Numbered from the stretch's first letter, positions 1 through 7,371 are shown. The stretch is DNA of 9,268 nucleotides from an uncultured Bacteroidaceae bacterium (GCA_904501775.1 CAJGCJ010000075.1:1-9268), one strand, 5' to 3'. Made by a program: numbers and translations. The notes: generated from the letters alone by a model not told the origin.

Positions 1-1073
1 ACCTTTGCACTGCCACCTTGCCAATCGATTGAATAGGCCGACACCATCTGGTCACCAATTGCCCACAGAAAGTCTTTGGTTGCATTGCGTTTGAGCGTAT
101 CTTTCTTCACACCTGCATTCAAGCCAAGAACACCACTCACAATATACATCGATGAATCTTTAGGCGAGAGGGCTATCTTTCTGTTCTGCGAGGCATACAG
201 GGGCCTATCGTTCACATATACAGGCAATGTGTCATTGTTAATGGCAATACTCAGGTCATAAGCATCCCTGCGCTCCTCGGCCGATGGCAAAGGCTCTATC
301 TGACTATATTCGTACACGCCTTGAGCCTGTACATACAAATCGTTGCCGGCAAAGTCGTAATGCAAATCGAGTGATACATTTTTTATAAGGTTACGATATT
401 GGTGGTCGTCATTCAAAGTATATTTTACTTTAAACTCACACTGTTCGTCCCACCCTTCTATGTAGAGTTCGCATACAGCGCATGAGTCATCAAGAATAAA
501 CCATCCTTTCCTCAATAACTTTATATTGTCGAAACGCTCTTTGAAATTAACCTTGACGCAACGGGTTGAATCGGAAGAATCTGCGCTATAAACAGTATCA
601 ACATTATATATATAATACTTCTTATAATCGCTATGCAGAGGGGAGAGATAACTATTCTTCAATAGTTTTTTGGAATAGATTGCCGGGCTCATGAATCCCA
701 TCACGCGCTCCATCTCACCGCGTCCCCTATTGTGCGTTGTCAAATGGGCCATGCGACGTATCACCGGCAATGTGTAATCAAAAAAACGGACATCGTAGTA
801 GAGTTCCGTGAGATAATGGAATTCATCCCTGTCGAAACGGGTTAAATCGGGAATCCAATTCAGGAAGATATTCCGTGAGTGTACATCGACGTTCTGCTTG
901 ACATACAGTTTACCCTTGCACTCACCGAATGAGAATTCGCGGTTCTTGATACGATTGTCAAGTATATTCAATAAGGAATCGGTTTCATGGGTTGTGGCAA
1001 AACTTGCTATTGGTGCAACAAGCACCAATAGCAATATAATAAGCGCCAAGTTTCTTTTACCTGCCACAAGCAA
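1..1073 (-). CDS. DUF5686 family outer-membrane protein (C-terminus cut by window edge)
   Basis: The minus-strand frame stays open from base 1073 to the window edge, giving 357 residues; the stop lies outside. The N-terminus is a clear Sec signal peptide: basic GKRN, a hydrophobic run from about residue 9 to 22, and a likely signal peptidase I site after SFA (residue 26). The mature part matches my memory of Bacteroidetes DUF5686 proteins: a stretch like KLYVKQNVDVHSRN, an RGRGEMERVMGF segment, then KLLKNSYLSPL followed by a KKYYIYNVDTVY strand and a WFILDDSCAVCELYIEG strand. Family members usually end in a predicted beta barrel, which would lie beyond base 1. I see no CarboxypepD_reg-like domain in front. 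The start is not ATG: TTG at 1073 has AAGG seven bases upstream, GTG at 1067 is the alternative, and an in-frame TAG at 1077-1079 closes the frame. It follows kdsA by about 43 bases and is probably co-transcribed. The role is unknown; an envelope function is inferred. Confidence 0.78.
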   Translation of the reverse strand, partial: MLVAGKRNLALIILLLVLVAPIASFATTHETDSLLNILDNRIKNREFSFGECKGKLYVKQNVDVHSRNIFLNWIPDLTRFDRDEFHYLTELYYDVRFFDYTLPVIRRMAHLTTHNRGRGEMERVMGFMSPAIYSKKLLKNSYLSPLHSDYKKYYIYNVDTVYSADSSDSTRCVKVNFKERFDNIKLLRKGWFILDDSCAVCELYIEGWDEQCEFKVKYTLNDDHQYRNLIKNVSLDLHYDFAGNDLYVQAQGVYEYSQIEPLPSAEERRDAYDLSIAINNDTLPVYVNDRPLYASQNRKIALSPKDSSMYIVSGVLGLNAGVKKDTLKRNATKDFLWAIGDQMVSAYSIDWQGGSAK

Positions 1074-1100
1074 ATACTATCCTTATTGAATTATTGTATA

Positions 1101-1122
1101 CGATAGTAATATATTATTATCG
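1101..1122. repeat. 22-base AT-rich palindrome over the kdsA stop codon
   Basis: The outer arms CGATA and TATCG and the inner arms TAATA and TATTA are symmetric around the centre. Only the base pair at 1106/1117 does not match: it is a G-U wobble if read on the plus strand and an A-C mismatch on the minus strand. It covers the last two codons of kdsA and the start of the spacer before the DUF5686 gene. It could be a protein-binding site, an RNA processing or attenuation hairpin, or chance in AT-rich DNA. No T run follows it on the minus strand, so it is not a classical terminator. Confidence 0.35.
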
Positions 1123-1920
1123 CACAGCCTCTTTGATACGGATAAGCTTGTCGAGAAGCCCCTCGAGCAAATCGAGCTGCAACATATTTGCACCGTCACT
1201 CTTTGCCTCGGCCGGATTCTCGTGAGTTTCAATAAAGATTCCATCGGCACCAACTGCAATGGCCGCCTTTGCTATAGTCTCAATCATTTCGGGCATACCG
1301 CCTGTAACGCCCTGCGTCTGATTGGGCTGTTGCAGCGAGTGGGTTATATCCATTACTACCGGATGGCCAAAGCTGCGCATCTGAGGAATTCCTCGGAAAT
1401 CGACAACCAAATCCTGATAACCGAAGGTCGTTCCTCTCTCGGTAAGCATAACACGGCCTGCTCCACCCTCTGACACAACCTTCTCGGCAGCAAACTTCAT
1501 AGCCTGCGGCGACAAGAACTGACCTTTCTTTATATTTACTATTCGGCCCGTCTTTGCAGCAGCCACAAGTAGGTCGCTCTGTCGGCACAGGAATGCAGGA
1601 ATCTGCAGAATATCTACATACTCAGCAGCCATCTCAGCCTCCTCGGCCGAGTGGATATCGGTCACTACAGGGATATTGAAAGTCTCGCGCACTCTGCGCA
1701 ACACACGCAATGCCTCTTCGTCACCAATTCCGGTGAAAGAGTCTATACGCGAACGGTTAGCCTTGCGATACGAACCCTTGAATACATAGGGAATACCTCT
1801 CTCTTCGGTTATCGAAAGAATACGCTCGGCAATTTTCATTGCCATTGTTTCACCCTCAATTACACATGGACCTGCCAATAGGAAAAACTTATCGGTAGAT
1901 GTCAAATCTCTGATTGTCAT
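1117..1920 (-). CDS. kdsA: 3-deoxy-8-phosphooctulonate (KDO-8-P) synthase, metal-dependent type
   Basis: The 267-residue enzyme condenses phosphoenolpyruvate with arabinose-5-phosphate to make KDO-8-phosphate, the cytoplasmic precursor of the KDO that links lipid A to the rest of LPS. Family motifs run the whole length: LAGPCVIE (15-22), KGSYRKANRS (48-57), DILQIPAFLCRQSDL (103-117), NIKKGQFLSP (129-138), ERGTTFGYQDLVVDF (161-175), VVMDITHSLQ (188-197) and FIETHENP (229-236). Cys19, His194, Glu231 and Asp242 have nearly the same spacing as the four metal ligands of the Aquifex aeolicus enzyme, whereas the metal-independent E. coli type has Asn in place of the Cys. It is full length for the family. 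The ATG at 1920 fits, since the family begins just before the LAGPC strand. It sits 12 bases after the lipid kinase stop and has no recognisable ribosome-binding site. Confidence 0.97.
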   Translation of the reverse strand: MTIRDLTSTDKFFLLAGPCVIEGETMAMKIAERILSITEERGIPYVFKGSYRKANRSRIDSFTGIGDEEALRVLRRVRETFNIPVVTDIHSAEEAEMAAEYVDILQIPAFLCRQSDLLVAAAKTGRIVNIKKGQFLSPQAMKFAAEKVVSEGGAGRVMLTERGTTFGYQDLVVDFRGIPQMRSFGHPVVMDITHSLQQPNQTQGVTGGMPEMIETIAKAAIAVGADGIFIETHENPAEAKSDGANMLQLDLLEGLLDKLIRIKEAVR

Positions 1921-1932
1921 AGTTATAATATT

Positions 1933-2874
1933 TTATCTCTTTTTATTCGGAATTATAAAATTAAAGACCTCGGGTATTATGGAGACACGCATGGGATAAG
2001 TCGGTTCAAACGGTCGTCCATCTATTCCGGCGTGGGCATTGCCTACTGAATCAATAACGATCTCTTTTGTACGGAACGGCTCCATCAGTTTATAGTTCAT
2101 AATCTTTCGTTGCCACACCATATACATTCCCTGCAGCATACCCATGAACATCGGCCGTTTTATGGCTGCAACATCCAACATTCCGTTATATGGCACTGCA
2201 CTGGGCGTCATTCCATAGCCATTGGAGTTGCCAATACATAGCATCATGAACTTTTTCTCCACAGTCTGATTGTTCAGAGTAAACTTCATATTGAAATTCT
2301 GCCTGTAGAACAGCAGGTGGAATAGTGCAGTCAACGTAGAAGATATTTTAGAGAAGACATACTGCTCGCGGTTGGCAATCTCTACCACATGCGCACTGAT
2401 GCCGATATTAACGACATTCAGGAAGTAGCGTTTTGTCTCTGCTCCATCGACAATGTAGCTACAACATCCGACATCCACTTTTCTGATACGTCGTGCCATT
2501 ATGCAGTCTATGGCCCATTTATAGTCGCCTTCGTTCATTCCCCAGTACGAGGCATAATCGTTGGCTATTCCATTCGGTATAAGTCCCAATGCAATCTTAC
2601 GGTAATTCTCTGAAGCCATAATTCCGTTTATGGCATCCTGAAGAGCGCCGTCACCGCCGACAAGTACAATTGTTTCGTAACCGTTGTCGGCAAGGACCTT
2701 TGAAAGACGCTCGATAGAAGCAAAGTTCTCGGACTGTATGAAGTCATACTCGACACCTTTCCCTTTGAGATAGTCACGAATCTCGTTCCATCTTTTCATT
2801 GGCCTCAAAGCGCCAACTTTCGGACAATATATTATGCCCCAACGATGGCGGTTGTCATTATGCGCCTTTATCAT
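1933..2874 (-). CDS. Diacylglycerol kinase / LCB5-type lipid kinase
   Basis: This is a 313-residue, soluble-looking protein of the DAGK catalytic superfamily (DgkB, YegS, sphingosine kinases), which transfers a phosphate from ATP to a lipid hydroxyl at the inner membrane face. The Rossmann-like N-domain starts at RWGIIYCPKVG (11-21). The nucleotide loop is GGDGALQDAING (73-84) and the second motif is PNGIAND (100-106). The C-terminal beta-sandwich shows GNSNGYGM (215-222), NGMLDV (230-235) and GIDGRPFE (283-290). Two usually conserved residues differ: GGDGT reads GGDGA, and the Thr of the xGTxND motif is Ile. Activity or nucleotide preference may therefore be altered. The ATG at 2874 lies inside miaA (17-base overlap) and keeps the first beta strand, so translational coupling is likely. 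The substrate cannot be read from sequence; diacylglycerol, ceramide/sphingoid base or undecaprenol are all possible. Confidence 0.85.
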   Translation of the reverse strand: MIKAHNDNRHRWGIIYCPKVGALRPMKRWNEIRDYLKGKGVEYDFIQSENFASIERLSKVLADNGYETIVLVGGDGALQDAINGIMASENYRKIALGLIPNGIANDYASYWGMNEGDYKWAIDCIMARRIRKVDVGCCSYIVDGAETKRYFLNVVNIGISAHVVEIANREQYVFSKISSTLTALFHLLFYRQNFNMKFTLNNQTVEKKFMMLCIGNSNGYGMTPSAVPYNGMLDVAAIKRPMFMGMLQGMYMVWQRKIMNYKLMEPFRTKEIVIDSVGNAHAGIDGRPFEPTYPMRVSIIPEVFNFIIPNKKR

Positions 2875-3787
2875 GGAATTTTTCTTTTATAATATTTACA
2901 ATCTTGTCAACGGGCTGTGTGGCATCAATCCAATTTATCCCTACACCACGGCGCTCCATTCCACGGAACCATGTCATCTGCCTTTTCGCAAACTGATGTA
3001 TCGCTATCTCAAGTTCGCGGAACATCTGCTCGTAGCTCATCTCACCTGTCACATACATTGTGACATACTTGTACTCCAAGCCATAGTATATCAGCTGTTC
3101 GGGAGTTATTCCCGAAGCAAGGAGACCCTCGACCTCGGCAATCATACCCTCATCGAGCCTTGCACGCAATCTTGAACTTATACGCTCACGACGCACCTCA
3201 CGTGGCACATCGAGTCCCACGACAAAGGATTTTATAGCAGGGAAAGAACGCTCCTCTATCGGAGTGCGGGCATAATACTCCTCTATCTCAATAGCCCTTA
3301 TAGCACGTTTGACAGTATCGGTATCGGTGTTGTTGTGCAGGACCTTATACGACGAAAGAATCGCGGTCAACTCCTCGAGAGTCTTTCCTTCGAGCGATTC
3401 GCGCAGAGCCACATTCTCGGGCACAGGCAGAAGCCTGTATCCGCGCAAGACCGACTCGACATACATTCCGCTTCCGCCACACAACACCGGCAGCGTACCG
3501 TTGCGCAGCACTTTCTCATAGGCCTCGAGAAAATCGCGCTGATACTCAAAGAGATTATACTTTGTGCCTGCATCCACAATATCCACAAGATGAAGCGGCA
3601 CACGCCTGTCGCCACGCACATACTCCTTAAGGTCTTTTCCTGTACCAATATCCATTCCTCGGTACACCTGACGGCTGTCAGCGCTTATAATCTCGCCATT
3701 CATGGCAAGGGCAAGCTCCACCGCCAACGAAGTCTTTCCGCAAGCAGTAGGCCCTACAACCGCCAATAAATCATACACTTTACTCAT
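2858..3787 (-). CDS. miaA: tRNA dimethylallyltransferase (tRNA A37 isopentenyltransferase)
   Basis: The 309-residue enzyme moves a dimethylallyl group from DMAPP to N6 of A37 in tRNAs that read UNN codons. Motifs in order: the P-loop GPTACGKT (12-19), ADSRQVYRGMDIGTGK (36-51), PLHLVDIVD (64-72), CGGSGMYVES (103-112), TVKRAIRAIEI (158-168), GLDVPREVRRERI (191-203), GLEYKYV (236-242) and FAKRQMTWFRGMER (266-279). Length is normal for MiaA. I chose the ATG at 3787 because it puts the P-loop at the usual distance from the start. The frame is open further upstream to 3883, but those 32 codons look non-coding and contain the putative -7 promoter box. It is the first gene of the apparent minus-strand operon and overlaps the next gene by 17 bases. 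Confidence 0.97.
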   Translation of the reverse strand: MSKVYDLLAVVGPTACGKTSLAVELALAMNGEIISADSRQVYRGMDIGTGKDLKEYVRGDRRVPLHLVDIVDAGTKYNLFEYQRDFLEAYEKVLRNGTLPVLCGGSGMYVESVLRGYRLLPVPENVALRESLEGKTLEELTAILSSYKVLHNNTDTDTVKRAIRAIEIEEYYARTPIEERSFPAIKSFVVGLDVPREVRRERISSRLRARLDEGMIAEVEGLLASGITPEQLIYYGLEYKYVTMYVTGEMSYEQMFRELEIAIHQFAKRQMTWFRGMERRGVGINWIDATQPVDKIVNIIKEKFHDKGA

Positions 3788-3828
3788 TGCCACACTTTTA
3801 TAATGGATATTATAATCGCACGTTAGCG

Positions 3829-3863
3829 CAAATGTACGAAAATACTGCAATATAAAAACCAAA
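3829..3863 (-). promoter_or_regulatory. Putative promoter of the miaA operon
   Basis: On the minus strand TACATTTG (3836 down to 3829) fits the Bacteroidetes -7 consensus TAnnTTTG exactly. A TTTG at 3863-3860 could be the -33 element, but the 23-base spacer is longer than the usual 19-21. Transcription would start around 3823, giving a leader of about 36 bases before the miaA ATG. This is pattern matching only. Confidence 0.5.
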
Positions 3864-3994
3864 CCCCTCGTTTTTTTACACATTGCCCTTTGATATACTC
3901 ATTCAGCAACAAGAACATGACATCTGCAACATTCTTTAACTTAAAAATTATAAAAAACAAAGAGTTGCACACATAATCAAAAAACAAAGCACTT

Positions 3995-4002
3995 TATATT
4001 TG
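3995..4002 (+). promoter_or_regulatory. Putative -7 box of the Crp/Fnr regulator gene
   Basis: TATATTTG matches TAnnTTTG exactly and lies 42 bases before the ATG at 4045, leaving a leader of roughly 35 bases. No good -33 TTTG is found at 19-21 bases upstream; the nearest TTG (3965-3967) is 27 bases away. The possible TTG start at 4000 lies inside this box, which argues against it being the true start. Confidence 0.5.
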
Positions 4003-4044
4003 CATATAAATAAAAGATTATACACAGCTAAAAGAACAACTGTA

Positions 4045-4734
4045 ATGTACGAAAGCCTGCTTAAACTGCCATATTTTCAAGGAATGAGCAAGAATGAACT
4101 TACTCAAATCCTTGACAAGGTAAAGTTCGAATTCATAAAGATAGCAGAGGGTCAGACCTTCGTTAGACAAGGAGATTCATGCAACCGTTTCATAGTGTTG
4201 CTGCAAGGAGAGGTTTATGCCGAGTACACATCGGCAAACGGCTCGTACAGACTTACGGAACTTTTGACGCCTTCACACGCCATAGAGCCCTACTCCATGT
4301 TCGGAGCCTCAACCAACTACCGCAGGAGCTACATTGCAAAGAGTGACAGCAACATTCTTGCCATTGACAAGAAGTTCTTCTACAGCGATTTCATGCAGTA
4401 CAACATATTCACCATAAATTTATTGAACCTGATAAGCTACAAAGCACAGCAGCAATCCAGAATAGCCTTCTACGATTCGCCACAGAGCATCGAGGGGCGC
4501 ATAGCACGTTTCATGGCACTGCGCTGCGAAACGCTCACCGGCAGCAAGAGACTCACTATAAAAATGGAGCAGTTGGCTGCACAGCTGTCCGAGACACGCA
4601 TGAACATATCACGCGCCCTCAACAACATGCAGCAAAAAGGCTTGATGGAACTTAGCCGCAAAGAGATAAGCATCCCCTCATTCAACAAACTGCTGAGCGA
4701 GGAGTGGAGCATCGTTATGCAACCCGAGAAATAA
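4045..4734 (+). CDS. Crp/Fnr-family transcriptional regulator
   Basis: This is a 229-residue DNA-binding regulator. The N-terminal cupin-like cyclic-nucleotide-binding fold covers about residues 10-115 (KLPYFQGMSKNEL, FVRQGDSCNRFIVLLQGEVYAEY). A dimerisation helix follows around 118-150, then a C-terminal winged helix at about 150-210 with EQLAAQLSETRMNISRALNNMQQKG (175-199) as the helix-turn-helix. The phosphate-binding cassette of true cAMP receptors (GE..l....RxA) is not conserved: here it reads EPYSMFGASTNYRRSYIA, so the ligand is unknown and may not be cAMP. No N-terminal Cys cluster of the FNR type is present. The ATG at 4045 was chosen because Bacteroides relatives begin with MYxxLLKLPxFQGM and because a -7 box overlaps the more upstream TTG. 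It is divergent from miaA and converges on mutS2 with a 4-base gap. Targets cannot be inferred. Confidence 0.88.
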   Translation: MYESLLKLPYFQGMSKNELTQILDKVKFEFIKIAEGQTFVRQGDSCNRFIVLLQGEVYAEYTSANGSYRLTELLTPSHAIEPYSMFGASTNYRRSYIAKSDSNILAIDKKFFYSDFMQYNIFTINLLNLISYKAQQQSRIAFYDSPQSIEGRIARFMALRCETLTGSKRLTIKMEQLAAQLSETRMNISRALNNMQQKGLMELSRKEISIPSFNKLLSEEWSIVMQPEK

Positions 4735-4743
4735 CGGTTTATT
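4711..4743 (+). terminator. Weak hairpin over the stop codon of the Crp/Fnr gene
   Basis: ATCGTTAT (4711-4718) pairs with ATAACGGT (4731-4738), including one G-U pair, around a 12-base loop, and is followed by TTATT. It spans the TAA at 4732-4734. The stem is AU-rich and the T run imperfect, so it is at best a weak plus-strand terminator. In the minus direction no T run follows. No other terminator fits in the 4-base gap. Confidence 0.3.
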
Positions 4744-7240
4744 CAAGTTCGATAACAGTTATACCTGCGCCTCCGAACTGCACATGCTCGTCGTGGAAGG
4801 TACGCACAAAAGGCAGAGTGCTCAAGTACTGTCTTACGAGTGTCCGCAGAATTCCGTTCCCTGTACCATGCAATATACGCAACTGATGGGCACCGCACAC
4901 CGTTGCGTCATCAAGGAAAAAGCCTACAGCCTGAACAGCCTCGTCGCCACGCATTCCGCGGATATCAATCTCGGATTTGAAGTTCAATCTTTTGTTATGC
5001 AGATTTTCCTGTGTATCGCGTGTCAGGAACGAGACCTTGCGTACCTCTTCCTTAGGCGCATCACAAGGTTTCAGACGTGCTAACGAAACTGTCGATTTTA
5101 TGGCACCGAAACGCACCACTGCACAATTCTTGTTTACCGACATTATTTCGCCTATGGCCTGCTGTCCGTCAATTCGCACATACATTCCCATTTCGAACAC
5201 CGGGCGTTCTGGGGCCTTGGGCTTTGTCTCTACGGTTTTTGCGACATCGTTATGTTTCTTACCACCTTTGCGTCGCTCCTGACGGGCTTTTATCTTCTCC
5301 ATCTCACGATCGACACGCATCTGCTGCTCTTGTCGCGCAAGCTCCTCTACCTGACGACTGAAATCCAAGAGCTCTTGACGCGCCTTGCGTGTCTTCTCCT
5401 TCTCGGCCTTGGCCTCAACTATAGAACGGATGGTATTCTCGATGCGCGCATTGGCCTCTTGCAGCAATTTCTGGGCCTCGGCCTGTGCCTCTTTAAGGAT
5501 TTGGCGACGGCTCTTTTTAAGTTCATCGCTCGAGCCTTGCAGGTCGTTCATCATATCATCGAGTTCCTTCTCTTTCTGATGCACCGCACGTCGTTTCGAC
5601 TCCCAATAGCGTTTGTCACGCACAATATCCTGAAGATATTTGTCGCTCTGTATATAATCGCTGCCTACAATCTGTGACGCATCTTTTATGATATCTTCGG
5701 GCAAGCCTATCTTTCGGGCTATCTCAACAGCGAACGAGCTGCCGGGGTTGCCTATCTGCAACGCAAAGAGGGGGCGCATTTCGCCACGGTCGTAAAGCAT
5801 TGCTCCGTTAACCACTCCGGGGGTCGAATCGGCAAAGTGCTTCAGATTCTGATAATGAGTGGTTATTATTCCGTATGCACCACGCTCATTAAAACGTTTC
5901 AATATTGACTCGGCTATAGCAGCACCTATAAGTGGTTCGGTACCACTGCCGAACTCGTCTATCAGTATAAGCGAGTCGCCATTGCAATGGCGCAAGGTCT
6001 GCTTCATATTAAGCAGATGGCTCGAATAGGTACTGAGGTCGTCCTCGATACTCTGCTCGTCGCCAATATCTATAAACATATTCCTGAATATACCGGCACG
6101 GCTACGTTCGTGCACCGGAATGAGCATTCCACACTGCAGCATATACTGCAACAGGCCGACAGTCTTCAGACAGACAGATTTTCCACCTGCATTAGGACCC
6201 GAGATAAGCAGAATACGGTTTTCCTTATCAAGTTGGATATCGAGAGGCGACATTTTGCGTCCATGCCTGCGCAGTGTAAGCTCAAGCAGAGGATGCACTG
6301 CCGTACCCCAATCGATAACAGGCTTATTGTCGACAGATGGTCTGATGCCACCAAAGCGCTCCGATATGACAGCCTTGGCACGTATAAAATCAACAACACC
6401 CAAGAACTCATATGCCGAAAGCATTTGAGGGACATGCGGACGCAGTTCACCGGAGAAGGTTGTGAGAATAAGAATTATCTCGCGTTTCTCCTCGGCCTCG
6501 AGCTCGCGGATACGATTGTTCGCGGCAACCACCTCGGCCGGTTCTATAAAGACAGTCTTTCCTGTGGCCGACTCATCGTGCACAATTCCGCCCATCTTGC
6601 GTTTCAGTGCCGGAGCAACAGGGATGACAAGACGGCCGTCACGCAATGTAGGCGAGGCATCTTTCTCGACAAGTCCCTCGGCCTGCGCTTTGCGCAGAAT
6701 TGTATTGAGCGTACGTGAAATTCCGTTCGAAGTACGGGTAAGCTCACTGCGTATTCTTGCCAACGCAGGCGAAGCATTATCTTTTATGTGACCGAACTTG
6801 TCGATTATCGAATCGATACTGCGTATTATCTGGGGGAACGATTCAATATCACCTGCCAAGCGGTTCAAATGGGGATAACAGGCAGCATCTTCACTACCGT
6901 CGTTTCTTTTGTGCAAAAGCGACAATATGCGCCCTATTGTTTCGAGTGAGCGTCTCAATGCAAAGAGTTCATCCTCACCCATATACATACCCTCAATTCT
7001 GATACGTTGCAGCGGTTCGCGAACATCGTAATAGAAGTCGCTCGGAAAATCGGACTCCAAGCGCAAAACACGTACGAGCTCCTCGGTTTCGCACAAGCGC
7101 GACACTATTGCCGTATAATCGACAAGGAAGGCCATGTCGTCAACCTGCTCGCGTCCCATTGCGCATAGGCACTGTTCCTTGAGCATTGCACGCACCACAT
7201 CAAACTCTATTTTCTTTTCGAAATTCTGCGGGTATATCAT
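4739..7240 (-). CDS. mutS2: Endonuclease MutS2 (MutS-type ATPase with Smr domain)
   Basis: This 833-residue protein has the full MutS2 layout and lacks the MutS1 mismatch-recognition domain. The N-terminal core/lever region (about 1-300) includes GKTVFIEPAEVVAANNRIRELE (from about 227). The ATPase domain has Walker A SGPNAGGKS (347-355), an STYSSHLLNM loop (403-412), Walker B LILIDEFGSGTEP (424-436) and TTHYQNLKHFA (460-470). A charged coiled coil runs from about 540 to 665, followed by a KOW-like beta segment MGMYVRIDGQQAIGEI (684-699). The C-terminal Smr nuclease domain shows IDIRGMRGDEA (758-768) and LHGTGNG (790-796). The family binds branched DNA and suppresses recombination; in Bacillus subtilis MutS2 also acts on collided ribosomes. 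The ATG at 7240 (MIYPQNFEKKIEFD) is the standard family start; the 34 extra upstream codons cover the promoter. No truncation or lost motif is seen. Confidence 0.96.
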   Translation of the reverse strand: MIYPQNFEKKIEFDVVRAMLKEQCLCAMGREQVDDMAFLVDYTAIVSRLCETEELVRVLRLESDFPSDFYYDVREPLQRIRIEGMYMGEDELFALRRSLETIGRILSLLHKRNDGSEDAACYPHLNRLAGDIESFPQIIRSIDSIIDKFGHIKDNASPALARIRSELTRTSNGISRTLNTILRKAQAEGLVEKDASPTLRDGRLVIPVAPALKRKMGGIVHDESATGKTVFIEPAEVVAANNRIRELEAEEKREIILILTTFSGELRPHVPQMLSAYEFLGVVDFIRAKAVISERFGGIRPSVDNKPVIDWGTAVHPLLELTLRRHGRKMSPLDIQLDKENRILLISGPNAGGKSVCLKTVGLLQYMLQCGMLIPVHERSRAGIFRNMFIDIGDEQSIEDDLSTYSSHLLNMKQTLRHCNGDSLILIDEFGSGTEPLIGAAIAESILKRFNERGAYGIITTHYQNLKHFADSTPGVVNGAMLYDRGEMRPLFALQIGNPGSSFAVEIARKIGLPEDIIKDASQIVGSDYIQSDKYLQDIVRDKRYWESKRRAVHQKEKELDDMMNDLQGSSDELKKSRRQILKEAQAEAQKLLQEANARIENTIRSIVEAKAEKEKTRKARQELLDFSRQVEELARQEQQMRVDREMEKIKARQERRKGGKKHNDVAKTVETKPKAPERPVFEMGMYVRIDGQQAIGEIMSVNKNCAVVRFGAIKSTVSLARLKPCDAPKEEVRKVSFLTRDTQENLHNKRLNFKSEIDIRGMRGDEAVQAVGFFLDDATVCGAHQLRILHGTGNGILRTLVRQYLSTLPFVRTFHDEHVQFGGAGITVIELE

Positions 7241-7259
7241 AAAAGTCACTATTTCGGCG

Positions 7260-7290
7260 CGAAGATATAAAAAAGTTACCTCATCGGCAA
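7260..7290 (-). promoter_or_regulatory. Putative promoter of mutS2
   Basis: On the minus strand TTG (7290-7288) is followed after 20 bases by TATCTTCG (7267-7260), a TTCG variant of the Bacteroidetes -7 box. Spacing is as expected for -33/-7. Transcription would begin about 12-15 bases before the mutS2 ATG, giving a very short leader without a Shine-Dalgarno sequence. Confidence 0.5.
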
Positions 7291-7371
7291 TAGCACAGCT
7301 ACAGAGCCTTGTTTTTATATAACTATAAAAAAATACTCTCATTTTATTATTAAAAATAGAGGAGTTCTTGC

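Larger units (their letters stand above)
3788..4044. other. Divergent intergenic region between miaA and the Crp/Fnr regulator
   Basis: This 257-base region is AT-rich and non-coding, and it holds the two outward -7 boxes (3829-3836 minus, 3995-4002 plus). An inverted pair, TGCAAC at 3925-3930 and GTTGCA at 3964-3969, is separated by 33 bases between the promoters. These could be operator half-sites, for example for autoregulation by the adjacent regulator, but the match is short and may be chance. I see no small RNA or terminator here. Confidence 0.45.

Noticed and set aside
3335..3769. Plus-strand open frame (144 codons) opposite miaA
   Set aside because: The miaA frame is conserved through the whole stretch; this is a shadow frame.
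3788..3883. N-terminal extension of MiaA by 32 residues
   Set aside because: The extra residues do not belong to the MiaA family and cover the likely promoter; the ATG at 3787 gives a normal-length protein.
4000..4044. TTG start extending the Crp/Fnr regulator by 15 residues
   Set aside because: The TTG is inside a perfect -7 box, so it would not be transcribed in full; the ATG at 4045 fits the family start.
5987..6718. Long plus-strand open frame (243 codons) opposite the mutS2 ATPase region
   Set aside because: It lies entirely antisense to a clearly conserved protein, its translation has no recognisable domain, and such frames are expected opposite GC-biased codons.
7241..7342. N-terminal extension of MutS2 by 34 residues
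   Set aside because: It overlaps the proposed promoter and is not part of the family; MIYPQNFEKKIEFD is the usual beginning.
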